From Kappaphycus alvarezii (taxonomy: Eukaryota > Rhodophyta > Florideophyceae > Gigartinales > Solieriaceae): a stretch of DNA of 64,000 nucleotides. The notes beneath the pieces were generated by a model that made no database searches, was not told the DNA's origin, and saw only the letters and a list, made by a program, of their open reading frames with translations. Both the position numbers and the translations under genes were made by a program. The stretch is from the NCBI GenBank assembly GCA_002205965.3, contig NADL03000073.1, positions 248,001 to 312,000 on the forward strand, given 5' to 3'. Positions 1 through 11,854 of the stretch are shown piece after piece (the stretch's first letter is position 1; every line of letters begins with the position of its first letter).

Positions 1-606
1 ACGAAGCTATATTCACGGACCAAATAAATTCCTGGATGGACTAGAAATGAGAAAGGTTGATCTTGAAAACAGAAATTGGGTACGCAGGAATCAAAAGGCT
101 TTTACACTGTGGAATGGGAAACTCTTCCGACACACTAAAGCAGGTCCTCTTCTAGTGGCCCCTTTGAAAGAAAGAATCAAGATCTTGAGGACTTTTCATG
201 ATGAGTTAGGGCATTGGGATCTCGAAACAACCAAATCATTCATTACGGAGAAATTCTGGTGGCCCAGTATCCATAAAGACGTCTATAATTTCGTGAAAAG
301 CTGCGATAACTGTCAAAAATGCACTCCGATACGAAATATATGAGACAACTCTAAGCTTTCCAGTTTCCGGTCTTTTTGAAACCTTTTCAATTGACTCTGC
401 CGGCCCATTCAAGAAAACTCTTCCTCCTTATAGGGGTGGAACATCTTACTGGATGGCCAATAGCAGTTGCAGTTGAGGAGGCAAATGCTGAGGTGGTCCT
501 GAGATTCATCGAAAAAGAAATAATTGAACCGTTTGGTCTTCCAAAAAGGATCATCTCGGATAACGCCCTTTGTTTTACTGCAACTTCACTGCTCCGTTTT
601 TTGGAA
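1..606 (+). mobile_element. Ty3/gypsy fossil fragment, integrase region (family G1)
   Basis: The translated stretch carries the integrase zinc-binding region (HDELGHWD, then CDNCQKC) followed by the start of the catalytic core (HLTGWPIAVAVEE and RIISDNALCF). It is closely similar to the integrase regions of the two larger copies at 30.9-32.2 kb and 43.8-44.4 kb, so it belongs to the same family, here called G1. It enters the window from the left and ends abruptly at about 606, where opposite-strand LTR sequence of the same family begins. Broken; a few breaks are visible. Confidence 0.85.
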
Positions 607-1445
607 GAGATTTTCCATGTCTCCCTCCCCCTCATCCTTTTCGTTTTCCTCTTCGTCCTCCTCCTTATCCTCCTCTTAATCCTTGTCAGAAGAGTCAAAG
701 ATGACGATTACTCCCTCGGTCTCCCCTTCGTTCTGCACAGCACCTCCCCCACCGTTGTACACTAGTGGTTACCGCGGGTCCACCAAGTTCTCCTCTTCAT
801 CCTCCTCTTCCTCTACCTCTTCTGCTCCTCGAAGAAGTGCCGGCGGACCCACTCCCGAACCCGTTCCCGGTGCATTCTACTACAGAAGTCATCATGATCG
901 GTTGATCCATTGGCCATCAGGGCCAGCGCTTTGAGGGTGCGACGGCCTCGCGATGACTTGGCGATGGTGAGGGACTGGCGTCATGTTGAGAAAAAAGGGG
1001 TGAGACGATGGGGTAGTTGATGGCGAGGGGTCTTTCTCAACGACGTTGATTTCGAACTTCAAATAGGGCGAAGTCTTCAAAAGGTGTCACGGCCTTGGAA
1101 GAAATAAGAAAATATGAGGCAATGCCGCGTCGTTGAATTTGCATGCAATCATGGAAATAACTAAACATCTGCTTTATAAAATGTCAAAACTGAGTTTGGA
1201 GTACCTGTATCACGAGTCGAAAGATTTTTCTTGGAGAGGGAGGACCAAATGCTCAAAGATAAAATAGAAATGGAGTTTCACGGTGAATTCGGATTCATGA
1301 GGAAAATTTGTTTCATGATTTTGTTCGTAAAAGAAAATTGAGGGAAGATTTGAAAACTCAAAGGGAAGGAGAGGACAGAGTTTTATAGAGCTGACCGCTC
1401 TCCTTCAGAAAGGACAGTTTCTAAACAACAGAGCGCACAAAAAAA
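607..1445 (-). mobile_element. Decayed long-type (U3-B) LTR fragment carrying the acidic ORF
   Basis: Read on the minus strand, this aligns along its length with the first half of the complete solo LTR at 47,956-49,458. The shared parts are the U3 start near 1,445, the leader, an ATG near 984, the N-terminal motif ALALMAN.STDHDD, an acidic run and a VIVIFDSSDK motif. The R-U5 half is missing, and the fragment is joined head-on to the integrase fragment at 606. It is an old fossil with several breaks. A SUMO-interaction-like motif is still readable. Confidence 0.75.
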
Positions 1446-1702
1446 TTTGCAAGATTCCTTGCTTGTAGTCAACCCACGTCGCTTCGCTACAGTTTGCGGG
1501 GAGAATGGAAATCTCACGGGATTCATATGATTGTTGCTCAGCCACACCCTTGCTTTGGCTATTTCAGTTCAGTGGACTGTCCGTATATTGATCATCCATA
1601 GTTTCGGCTCGGTCTTCGTCACCTCCGATTTGCTGTATTTTGGTACTACCACATTTTGGATATTTTCCTGCACTCTTGTCACGGAGCCCCAAATTGGTTT
1701 AA

Positions 1703-2068
1703 AATCTATCCTTAATCAATAACGCAGGATTCCCACCTGGCGGCACCAACTACAGGACCGCTGCTATGTCGGCTTCCAGTCAGCTTATTTTATTCCCTTC
1801 ATGTGAAGATTCTTTGCGACGACTCCCCAGCGTGACAATTTGCTATTTTAGAAGGCACGGTTGTTTCACCATCTGGACTAATATGGGCGACTTGCCAGAG
1901 TATGATATTATGAGACTAAATTATCCCGACACAGAGTGTGTTGCAAAAGGCAAGTGTTATACTGAAGTATGGCCGTTGGAACGAGGAGAGATGAATAAGG
2001 AAGGGATGCCCAAGTACCGACAAGCGATTAAGAAGGTGCAACATCTACTATCGATGCTCAGAGACTAA
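1703..2068 (+). CDS. Small hypothetical open frame
   Basis: An open frame runs from 1,703, with its first ATG at 1,766, and ends at TAA before 2,069 (100 codons from the ATG). The second half is hydrophilic (NYPDTECVAKGKCYTEVWPLE, then a lysine-rich end). I recognise no family, and no second copy is evident in the window. It lies between two decayed LTRs, so it may be a chance frame or a piece of an older element. Confidence 0.25.
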   Translation, partial: NLSLINNAGFPPGGTNYRTAAMSASSQLILFPSCEDSLRRLPSVTICYFRRHGCFTIWTNMGDLPEYDIMRLNYPDTECVAKGKCYTEVWPLERGEMNKEGMPKYRQAIKKVQHLLSMLRD

Positions 2069-2084
2069 CGTAAAACAAATGATT

Positions 2085-3820
2085 CTTAGATCAAAATTTT
2101 ACTTTCAACTTCTCGACTATTGGTGTCTGCACTTGAAGGCAATAAGCAAAGTTGTGTCTCATCAGGCATTTAGTAATCTGTTTGTTTATTACATTATTGG
2201 AACTACTCATTGATTGAATTTTTTGCAATGGTTTATTGCTTTAATCTACTGTACTAAGTTAATATTTCATACATAACGCAATTTTGGTGATTATCTGATA
2301 TGTAGCAGCTATGGTACGATGTTTGTGCGTAATTGAAAAGTCATAATCCTTACAAGGTTTTGGAATTGATGGACAAAATTTTATTCATCTCTTGAGAGTT
2401 ACTTGAATTCGTATTGATTTCTGTTTATGTTACTTGTCATGACGTGACTACTTTCTGGCCAATCGTGTGGTCTTGTTTAATGATATTGAGATTTTTATTT
2501 CTTAGAACTACCAAGTCTTTATAAGATAAAGCTGCGAGGTGTTCGAACCGAAAGTATTCAACCCATCCCTTGACAGAAAAAAAATCCCTGAAGAAAAGTC
2601 GACAGCTTCATTCTCAACAAAAAATTAGCCAGAAAGCAAAATTTTACTGTAAGTTGTCCCAAAGTGTTTGCTCTTTCCCAAAAGAAGCGGTTAACACAGC
2701 TTACATGAACGTTTTTGTTAAGTCTAAAGTCTCAAAAAACATTACAAATATCATTAAATGCAATTAAGGGTTACTTCTGGAAGAGAAAGGCTAACAGTAG
2801 AAAATATAAGGATAAATTTCTATATTTACTCCTCGAAATCTTCTTCCTCGACATCAGAGCCGAAACATTCTTCAAAAATATCCATACACCAAATGCAGTC
2901 CCTACAAAATCTGTGAAGCGACCCAGAATCATTTACGGCCTCTTCTAGCACATCAAGAGCCTCCAATCTCCCCTGAAGTCACTCAAACTTCGCTTTGTTC
3001 CCAAGAGAATATTCCTAGATTACGATTACTCTCTCACTCTCCCTTCTGTTTTCCACAGAAAGTCCCCCACGGATATGCACTTGTGGCTCCCATGAGTCCA
3101 ACCAATCCTCCTCATCCTCCGATCCCTTCACATCCGCCTCAGCCTCCTCCGGCTCTTCTTCCTCCTCTTCCTCTTCTTCCTTCTCTGCATTCTCTGCCTC
3201 CTCTAAAAATATTACGGAAACCACTCCCGCTGGCTTTCCCGGTCCATCCTTCTGCATTAGATCTCTTAGTAAGTTCGACCAATGGCCATAAATCTAGGTC
3301 ATTCATGAAACGGCGAGCTCTGAACTAATTGGTGATTCTGAGAGACGGGCGGAAGTTGGTCATGTTGATGAAAAATTGGATGAGCCGATAGAGATGTTAA
3401 TGGCAGGGTTTTTGTTTCAATAACGTTGCCATCAAAATATAAATAGAGTAACTTCTCCGGTAGCTTTCAAATACTTGGACGAAATGAAAATTCTAGGCAA
3501 TGTTGTGGCTCAGAACTTGCATGCATTCAGGGAAAAAATAAAAATTATATTCGATAAAATATCAGAACTGAATTGGGAGGACGAAGCAGATCACGAGTCG
3601 ATAATTTTCTTTTCGACTTTTTGAAAATACATTCGTGCAGTGAATTTGGATTCATACAGGAAAAGGATTGTCGGATTTTTTTTACCAAAGAAAAGTTAGG
3701 AAAGTTTGTTTGAAAAAGGAGCGGGCAAGAATTTATCACCGGATGACGGTAACAGTAGTTTTGCAAAAAAGATCTGTTTCGTAATAACAATTTGCACATT
3801 CGAAAACAACTCCAAGTAAT
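2085..3820 (-). mobile_element. Old U3-B LTR remnant with acidic ORF, interrupted
   Basis: On the minus strand, 3,820-2,700 aligns with the U3-B leader, the acidic ORF and the post-ORF part of the LTR. The readable pieces include DWLDSWEPQVHI, a glutamate run and VIVI. The stretch 2,085-2,215 resembles the R region, with its degenerate version of the TTGGGTCTGAAGTTGACTC block. About 480 bp of unrelated DNA (2,216-2,700) separates the two blocks and is probably a later insertion. It is much more diverged than the copies at 28.5 and 48 kb, so it is an old fossil with many breaks. Confidence 0.6.
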
Positions 3821-4739
3821 CAGTTGCGAAAAAGAGCTGTTAAAATACTGACAAGAACTACTTTCAGAATAATGAGGAAGTTTTCGCCGCAATAGACACC
3901 ATAATTTTTGTTCTTAAAGCAACCAACATATCTGAGGACAAGATGAACCGAAAGTCAATCTCTGAGCTTCGGTAAAAAAAGTTCTCTTTAACAGCGTCAT
4001 GCTCGCTCAACCCTTAGCTGAGACGGGATTAAGCGAGTAAGTAGTGGCTGGTTGCAGTTTTCAGCTCAAAATAAAGAAATAATATTTCATACAATCAATT
4101 TTTATCCTCTGGTAGGATTGGGAGAACTTAGCCTATATCAAAGTTGCAGCATTGATAATTGGAGGATTTTTGGATTATTTAATGTATTGGGGATATGATA
4201 GTTAAGAGATCGGCCTCTTCTAAAATAAAATTTAGGTCTAGACATAAAATGATTTACCTCAACAAATTGGATACCGGTTTTTGGGGTTTGACTGCGCAAA
4301 AACCTGATTGTAGATTTGTAACGTTGGATTCTGCTCCATCAACACCCTCGTACTCACACCGCCTACCTATATCATTAACTGCAAATTTCAGTTACTTAAA
4401 TTCTCTTTTATGAATCCTAATGACCCCATGATTCTTGCTCCTGCTCTTTTATCTGCAATTCTGACGATCTCTTATTTTCAGAAACGAATAACTAGGGATC
4501 ATCGAAGTAGAAACGATCGAAACATCAGAAGAAAGGTCCCACGGATTCATAAAACTTCAACTTTCGCGTCGCTTCTCAGCTCCCGTAGTGACCAGTCTCT
4601 CAGTACGCTAATCGAATTTTAACATGTAGGATTAACATGGAGGGTTCAACTTAAATTTAGAGGGCTTCGCTCCATTACACAAAAATTGTACCTGGTAACT
4701 ATCTTATGAACATATTATCATACTCAACTTAAGCAACAA
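3821..4739. other. No recognisable feature
   Basis: This stretch has only short frames of 60-75 codons with no recognisable motif, and no repeat shared with the rest of the window was seen. Confidence 0.5.
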
Positions 4740-5392
4740 ATTTGGCAGACCGAGGAGTCTACGGGCATCCGCTCCCTTGGAATTATGCTGACTCGGAATG
4801 GAGCAAAAGAAGCAGAGTTTGTTCTTCGTATGATCTTTGGGACAAACGGATCTGCTCGCGGCCTGTTTCTCAGGTTTAGGAAGCCCATATTCTAAACGCT
4901 CGGAAGCGTGATCCGCTAGGTAAGGTGGGAAATTCAACAGTAGAAGAGGAGCCAATAGAATTAAAATGTGCTTTTCCAGAAATTTATTCAATGCTAAGCG
5001 ACTATTACTGTGTAGCAAACTGACTTAAACTATACCTGCGACAGGTCGCGGACGCCAGTATTCAGAATGTGCTCTACATTGAATGGACTCACGACCATTA
5101 TGAAGGAAATATTTTCGTCTTTGCTCCTAGCAGTGTAGCGATACGTTTTTCGATAAACGCTCAGGTTTCTAAGCACTATTCTGCTATAACGGAGTGGGGT
5201 GGTGTATATGAAAGGCTTAACAAACTCTTTCATATTCTTAGCAGAAAAGGTGTTGTCCCTTTCATTACTAGATCTTCCCCAGAAAATGCGGTAGAGGGTG
5301 ATGTAATAACTGCATTTTTACTGCCCTGTAACAAGCTAATTCTAAAGCCTGAATCGGTTATGAGAGTTTTTCAAGGATATTGGCGAGCCTGA
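4740..5392 (+). pseudogene. Unrecognised degenerate coding region, about 215 codons
   Basis: A single plus-strand frame stays protein-like for about 650 bp, with roughly two interruptions. Its last ~107 codons are uninterrupted and end at TGA 5,390-5,392. The composition is that of a globular protein, with alternating hydrophobic and charged residues (for example VLYIEWTHDHYEGNIFVFAP and EWGGVYERLNKLFHIL). I do not recognise the family. It has no counterpart elsewhere in the window, unlike nearly all other coding-like DNA here, so it could be a decayed host gene, an exon, or part of an element present once. Confidence 0.4.
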
Positions 5393-6884
5393 AGGACCTT
5401 TTTGTTCAAAAAGAGCGGGGTGAATGGAAAATTGTGCTCATCTGCATAGTTTTTTACTTTTCAACCTTCGATCAATTCCATTTGAGATCTACCAAATTTT
5501 GAACGCTTGCATGACGTACTTCAGTGTGAAGTGAAGGAATTTTTTGTAAACTTAAACAAAAATCTATTTCTTGGCTTCAGGAAAGTGCTTTGCCGTATCT
5601 CCTACCTGATTTCCAAGTAATGGTGCTATCAACATCTGCATCGTATTATCACCTAGTCTCCTGTTTTCTTCTCTTCGCGCTCTCATCAGCTCGCTGATCC
5701 TCTTAGATTAGATGATCCTCTTCACGTCTCGATTTTCATTCTTTCCGTCCATCGTCATCTGGGGATGTTATGCATCAGGCCGCATCTGCTTGTGTATATT
5801 AGAATATTGAATAAATTACATTATTTCCATCTCGCTCATTGGATTTAGTATGATTCTAAGCGCTTTGTTTACGAGCTAGTTGCCTAGGAGAGGGTGCTAT
5901 AATCTGATCTTAGTATCAGCGTTGGATACAAACAGGCTGTATTTTTGGTTTCAATTATCGCTGTAGCACCATCTTCGTATCTTTAAAAAGCATTAAAAAT
6001 CGCGGCATCATCATTTATGTTATCCGTATAATATCATTCAGAGTCAGAAAAATCTCCAATTTCCGTCATTTCGGTCATTTGCCCTCATATCTATTTTGAC
6101 TTCCGAACTTCTTGGGGTTTAATAAGGTCTCTGATAGGGACAGTTGCTCCGCTGCGGATAGCATTTGACTAAGTCAGTTTGCATTTCGGTGCCGCGCTGG
6201 ATATCTCGACTAGTGTAAATTCGTTACCTTCTCCTACTTATGTTTACGAAGCGGCATGAGTCCTTCGAGAATTTCCTGTAGATTTTAAGTTCCCTTTCGA
6301 GAAACCACTATCAATTCTATTCTGTTGTCCCCTTTGAGATTTTTTGACTTTATCTTTTCGATATGTGCGATTTAGTGGCAATATAGAGGAAGGTTTACTA
6401 CTCCTCGAATTGCTCCGTTCCTGGAACCCAGATTTGATGTAGAGTCCACCAAAAGTATGTCCCTCTTGATGATGCGCGTGGAGGCGAAAATGGAGATATG
6501 TGTGACAATGAAAACGGAGAGGTGAGGGGTAACCCGAAATCTCTCTGTCCATGTCTGTACGTTGCGTAAAGCTATACTATTTTTTCCATTTCCTTTTTTT
6601 ATTTACAGCTATCTCCCTCTGTAACTGTGATTCTTCAGTCTTTCCTTGTTATTTGATCTTCTTCGATCCTAAATATCATTTTACATAATCAAGATTTACA
6701 CACATATTTCTAGAAATAAATCATGTTTTAAGGGCAATTTCACTTATGTATGCTCCAAGACTAACTTCTGACTTTTTTTGATTCGGAAGGCCTTCTATTC
6801 TCAGGCCTTAGATGCTATTTAAACAAACTAGGGCGGGCTAAACTTTATAAATGCTCCTGTTGCAACAATCGGGGAGAGGGTGGC
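5393..6884. other. No recognisable feature
   Basis: AT-leaning sequence without a convincing gene. A minus-strand frame of 102 codons at 6,244-6,552 has low-complexity, basic, histidine-rich content and no motif. I treat it as chance. Confidence 0.5.
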
Positions 6885-7662
6885 CCCAAAACTTGTCTAC
6901 GGGATGGAAAAAGGGGAGACCGAGGACGACTCCAGAGAGAAGGAAAAAATAGGAGGCCGAGGAGGGAGGAGAGGAAGATAGGGAGTCCATGGACGAAGAA
7001 GGAGGCCTCGAACCAGGTCATATGGGAGGGGAAGGAGTTAAATGGTTCGACCAGGTGGTCCCAACCATGGACCCGGCTGGCGGGGAGTCAGATGATCTAA
7101 ATTTTTTGCAGGGAAGGGCGGACAATTGTGGCCCATCCGCAGATAATTGGGGGGATTACATGGGAACATATGATGTCTTCAGGGAAGTGCAAGGTTCTGG
7201 TCTAGAGGATGACTACTTTGATAAGTAGATTCATTCATTTTCTTTCAAATATCTATTGTCAAACTCTTTCTGCCCAAATAAAGCCTTGTACTAATTTTTC
7301 TAATACTTTTAGCAGTTTTATTGAGATTTTAGTTTGAAGAAAAATGTCTATATAAACCAAGTAAATTGTGTCCTCCATGAGAAGGAAAGCAGGATGGCAG
7401 AAAAATTTAGGTCCGGTCCCGAATAGTTAGGAAGTTGAGAGTCAAATTCATACCCAAGAAAGTTTTTTGCTACGCCAGTCGCAGAGGATAGGTGGTAGAG
7501 CCGGCCCTATAGAATCGCCTACTAGAGCAGTCACTCAGCTTTCACGCATACAACTTTGCAACACCTTTTAACGTCTACCATAGCACTTTAGTCGCTCGCA
7601 ACGACTCCCACATCTGGTAGTTAGTGGCTTCCTTTTCAATCGAGGCCAGTTTCACCCTATCA
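6885..7662 (+). mobile_element. U3-B LTR fragment, 3' half
   Basis: The plus strand carries the C-terminal part of the acidic ORF (the FDQVVPTMDPAGGE block, ending about 7,228). The common downstream LTR part follows: a TATATAA element near 7,351, the GAGAGTCAAATTC block, the TACCATAGCACTTTAGTCGC block, and a terminal CCCTATCA at 7,662. The left side is truncated inside the acidic region. It directly abuts R2-like LINE sequence on the right. Diverged fossil with several breaks. Confidence 0.7.
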
Positions 7663-8870
7663 GATCTGTTTGAAAATCATGGAATTTCAGCAGGGCTCAA
7701 CTTTCCCGATTTTCCTTGAACGTTGTTTTCCTACCTTTTCCTGGTTGTGGTCCGGCCCCATATAATGTGCAGCAAGGGAAAACATCGGGGGACTTCTATT
7801 CGAGCTGGTCCTGCACCCCGTCATATTTAAGATCCAGGAGTTCCTACGATCGGGTAACCAGGAAGACGACACTGTGAGTAACTTGTTGCTCTATGATACC
7901 ATGATGACGGTTACATCACTTTGCGCCACGACCAAATCGCCCGCGCTGTTGAAATACTCTCGTCGATAGACGCCACCAGCAGAGGACTACACCTATCCCC
8001 GGCCAAGTGCAAGTTCCGATTCCCTACCGCGCCGCTGGCGCCAGTTCAATGCCTATATCCGAAGGGGCTGAAGCAAGAATATAGCGAGGGTACACGTATG
8101 CTAAACGCCTCTACCAGTTCCTCAGACTGGACGAACAAATTCTTTATTACTCCCGTTCAGTCTCTCGAAACGTTCCTCGAGGCCGTCATAGAAAGCAATA
8201 AGCAAGTTTCTTTTCAGCTTTTGCGCAATTTCTTTGGGGTATGCAAGATAGGACATCTCCTCCGTGCGGTGCCACCTCTTCCGCGGCGAAGGGCGCCGCT
8301 ATTTTTGACGCTATGTTGGAGCGAATTCCTCGGACACTCGCCCGAGGAGTACTAAACTCGGGTATATTCCGAGAACTCCAACTACCAGTGAAACCTGGAA
8401 CCTAAGGAACCCATCATCTGTGTAGTGTTCAAATCAGCGAAAAGCACCGCGGGCCGCTTTTCTTGCCTCCAGCGCAGCTGCCAACAGGCTGGCTACCGAA
8501 ATCTTTCCGGTACCTGTCACGGATATTGCGACGTATATTGAAGCTGTTCGCGCCCAATGAATGTGGTCAATCTCTTGCTTGCGTCTACGAATCGTCCCTT
8601 CGGTGTATTTTGCTCAAACAAAATGCCTCTGCAAGAGACATCAACAGAAGCAATCCATGCCGCAGTACAAGAAAAGATACCCCCCGTGTAAGGATAGAGT
8701 CAAGCTTTCCGGGCTTCTATGGACCTTCCCGGCGCAAAGGAATGGGTCTATTGTGCCCCGTGCCCCAGCCTCGGGCAAACGCCAGTTTAGGTTCGCCTCC
8801 TCGGCATAGTAAAAGTACTTTTCAGAAAGGCTTGGTCACCCACTCTAATAGTATTATTAGTGTGACGTAG
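7663..8870 (+). mobile_element. R2-like LINE fragment (copy a), reverse transcriptase part
   Basis: Translated pieces match the better-preserved LINE copy at 46.4-47.9 kb in the same order. The RT motif B region (QQGKTSG, then LLFELVLHPV) comes first, followed by a catalytic-loop region. Next are RHDQIARAVEIL and SRGLHLSPAKCKFRFPTAP, then KQVSFQLLRNFFGVCKIGHLLR and the linker before the zinc motif. The longest open piece is 7,921-8,355. The frame is lost several times and the endonuclease end is missing. The catalytic YxDD box is not recognisable (region near 7,890). Non-functional. Confidence 0.7.
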
Positions 8871-9284
8871 GCGGTTGTCAAAATTTCACTTGTATCGCGC
8901 TTTGATCTTGCCCAGTTCAGTCTTAGCTGTAAAAAAAAGCGTTAATGTTTAACCTGCCCAAGTCTCTTTTAAATATTAAGGAGAGTCCATACCGAAATGT
9001 CGGGCTCCTGAGACAGCGACAGCGGTTTTGGAGGTAAAACCATTTGAAATGGTACGAGACTCGCTGACATAACTTTCGTGTTGCACTATTGTATTAGAAA
9101 ATCCCAGAAACTGTCCCAATGCCACTGATGATCTGCAAAGAAGTACCTTAGTGCCCTCAGCATAGCCCTGTTCAAACGACCCACTTGACCATTTTCTTGT
9201 GATTGTTACATGGTCGTAAATGAGTTAACTATTCTGTAAATCTGGTCGGTGTCTTGGACCTTCTTGGCCGTGAATTGAGAGCCT
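8870..9284 (-). mobile_element. Ty3/gypsy fossil (family G3), integrase end
   Basis: On the minus strand the translation gives a typical gypsy integrase core end: YQGSQFTAKKVQD, ENGQVGRLNRAMLRALRYF and DHQWHWD. An integrase C-terminal stretch with SLSQEPD and RLNWARSKRD follows. This is not family G1. It is probably the same element as the RT piece at 11.9-12.8 kb, the two being split by later LTR insertions. Old, with many breaks. Confidence 0.7.
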
Positions 9285-9982
9285 TGATAGTGATAAATCG
9301 TAGAGATAGAAGATAATAAGAACCAATTACCCCAGAAAGAAGGTGTTGCAAGTGAAAAAAGTGCTACCGTGGTATAGTTGGGCGAACAGACAGAGGTGGG
9401 TAAGGGTGACATTTGAGAGGGCTACAAGAGAGTATAAAAGGGACAGGGTCTACAAGTGATGCTCTGTGATCATAATAAGGAAAATGTTTCTTGGGACTGA
9501 AATTGACTCTCAGTCTCTTAACTACTCGGGACTTGGCTTGAAGTTTTCTGCCAAAATTGCTTGACTTCCAGAATAGGAAGCAATTTAGTCAGCTTATTCA
9601 GACTTTTTGGCTAGCCCTAAAGTCTATAAAAAAATACTACGAACCATAAAATGCATTAAAGGGAATTGTGTGAACGAAGGTGACTAGTAGCAGATATTTT
9701 CTCAAGGTAAATATCTAGATGGCATACCCATGCACGCCACCCATCGGCCAGGGGTGGGAATTGATGTGGCTATTATATAGACTTTTCAGAGTCACTCTTA
9801 GTATCACCCAGAACCTGGACGTCTACTGACATCTATTAATGACAGTGTGTCATAAAATAAAAAATCAACCCGTAAATTTGCCACACTCATCCAAATTAAA
9901 AATATCTCTCAAATTCAGATACTGTAAAATATCTTGCAAATTCAGATACTGTATCCGAAACAGATCTTCTTTTAGATTCTTT
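9285..9982 (-). mobile_element. G1-family LTR of type U3-C, right end lost
   Basis: The terminus TGATAG at 9,285 is followed by the R-U5 block common to all G1 LTRs (CTACCGTGGTATAGTTG, GACTCTCAG). Next come the TATA region, the ATCTCAAGGTAAATATCTAG block and the type-C U3 with GCCAGGGGTGGGAATTG. It aligns with the 5' LTR at 36,015-36,730 up to about 9,982, where similarity ends. It sits inside the G3 integrase fossil. No target duplication could be checked because the distal end is missing. Confidence 0.7.
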
Positions 9983-9989
9983 TCCAAAG

Positions 9990-10710
9990 AAAACTTTAGT
10001 GCATATAAGGCTGCTTACAGAAAAGGGGGGAACTATGGGGTAGTATTCTTCGTCGTCTAACACTTCTAGTGTTACAAAAAACAAATAGACAGGGTTATCG
10101 TATACGAAAACCAATGGATCGCAAGTGCCCTGCTTATAGAGTTGAAAGTAATCAACTTGAAATTTACATTCCTTAAGAGCTTAAAAAGTGATCCTTGGTG
10201 ACAAAGGGGTACCTTTTACCACGATTTAGTTGTTAACATTTCAATGTCATGCATGGCTGGGGAAAATGCTGTCTTAAAATGAGGCACATCCTCTTTCCAC
10301 CAGGGTATCCACGCATCGTCGCATGCTTTCTGAAGCGCTGTAATAGTTTATGAAGAGACAAAGCTATCAGAAAAAGATTATTTTGCTCCATTGTACGGAA
10401 GAAGTAGCCGTTTCGAACAATAAAAAGGGAAATACCTTCTTCCAGTTGAGAAAAACCCACACGATTGCGCAAAGGCGTCACCATATAGGCATTCGAAGAG
10501 TTTCTCGAGCACAATAGCGCTTCAATAAATATAATCAGACAGCTAACTATCTGCAATTTTGAAATCATCTTCATACGAGTAGTCAGCTTGTAAGTAGTGA
10601 TTGTAATTGCCCTGAAAGCGGGGGTTTTTCTTCCCTACCTATTCTGTCAAAAAGCATGATATTTCATAACCAATATCAGCTTCGATTTCTGCGAGCTTTT
10701 TAAATTCCTA
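9990..10710 (-). pseudogene. Unrecognised degenerate coding-like stretch
   Basis: Minus-strand translations show protein-like pieces (113 open codons at 10,574-10,233, plus shorter pieces on both sides) without a family I recognise. The left edge (10,021-10,070) contains the recurrent ~50-bp motif also seen at 38.54, 46.34 and 49.75 kb. It lies between two LTR remnants and may be another piece of a broken element. Confidence 0.25.
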
Positions 10711-10959
10711 GAAAGTACAATCTTTTCCGTTAAGTTTGCCTTTTTTTACTCGGCAGTATGATTATTTACAAAGAAGCGAAAAGGTCTATTCGAATAAATC
10801 GGCGATATTAAGATTCTCTGGATCATTTACGTTTATATTTAGATAGAATGTATCGCAAGCGACGAAATTGCAATCAAGGTATTATTTTGAGACCACGAAG
10901 ATGTGAGTGACGACGGGGGGGCAGGGGGCTACAATTAATTATATAAGGATTACTCTCTA

Positions 10960-11852
10960 ACACTGGTTCTGAAGTAATAACCCCAAAAATGCTCCTTAGG
11001 TTAAAGTTTGAATTTCAGCTTCCCAAATATTTTTGTCTGTACTTGAAATTTCTTTTTAAGTAGACTTCATTATCCTAGAGGAAGCGTGGCGCTCAGCTTT
11101 TATGGACTTTTCGGATAACCCGAACTTCTCAAACAACAATATGAAATACCATAAAATGAATTGAACGGAATCTTATGGTCAAGGAATACTAGTATAAAAT
11201 ATTCTCAGGATAAATACATAGATTTATTCCTTAAAATCTTCGTCCTTGAGATCAAAGTCAAACAAATTCCCCAAAATATCCATACTCCCAGTGCAGTACC
11301 TATAAATTCTGTCGTAAGGGGCAGAATGATAGAAAACCCATTCGGACATGTCAGTTACTCCTCACGTTCCTCAAACTAGGCTCAGTTCGTAATACAGGAG
11401 TCTTAGATTACGATTAAATCCGAAATCTCCCATCCTTTCTTCACAGATTCTCCCTTACGGTTGTGGACCAATGTATCCTAATGTTAAACCAGGCCATCTT
11501 CATCCTAGGATCCCTCCACATCTTTCTTAGCATCTTCTGACTCCTTGGCGTCTTCCGCCCCCCTCAAAAGTTGGCGGTGAACACACTACAGAACGCGGTA
11601 CCGGCCCATCTTTCTGCGGTATTTTTAGTAGTCAGCTGGCCCATTGGTCATCAAAGCCAGACCTTTGGTAGAACAACGGGATCTTGTTGATTCGACGATG
11701 CTGAGGGGTGGGCAGATGTTGATCATGTTTATGAAAAGGTAATGTAGTTTGCGGTTTAGCCGATGGAGTGTTTGACAGCAGATGTGTTGCTTCAACGATG
11801 TTGCTGTCGTCCACTAAAATTGGGGTATTCCCTGGATAATATCCATGGCCTT
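10960..11852 (-). mobile_element. Old U3-B LTR remnant with acidic ORF
   Basis: On the minus strand this follows the U3-B order: an N-terminal ATG near 11,726 with CCCTCAGCATCG-type sequence, the ALMTNGPADY-like motif, an acidic coding run, an LIVI motif near 11,410, and the C-terminal acidic block. The TATGGACTTTTCGG and TTAAAGTTTGAATTTCAGC equivalents of the TATA and R blocks follow. It appears to be inserted in the G3 gypsy fossil. Very diverged, with many breaks. Confidence 0.6.
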
Positions 11853-11854
11853 GG

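Noticed and set aside
387-698. 103-codon minus-strand frame
   Set aside because: It is the antisense shadow of the gypsy integrase fragment running into the LTR fragment and has no motif of its own.
3083-3328. Proline-rich plus-strand frame
   Set aside because: Antisense of the acidic ORF in an old U3-B LTR.
4195-4622. Two overlapping 70-codon plus-strand frames
   Set aside because: Serine-rich, unrecognised and consistent with chance in AT-leaning DNA.
6244-6552. 102-codon minus-strand frame
   Set aside because: Low-complexity basic composition with no motif, no second copy and no supporting context.
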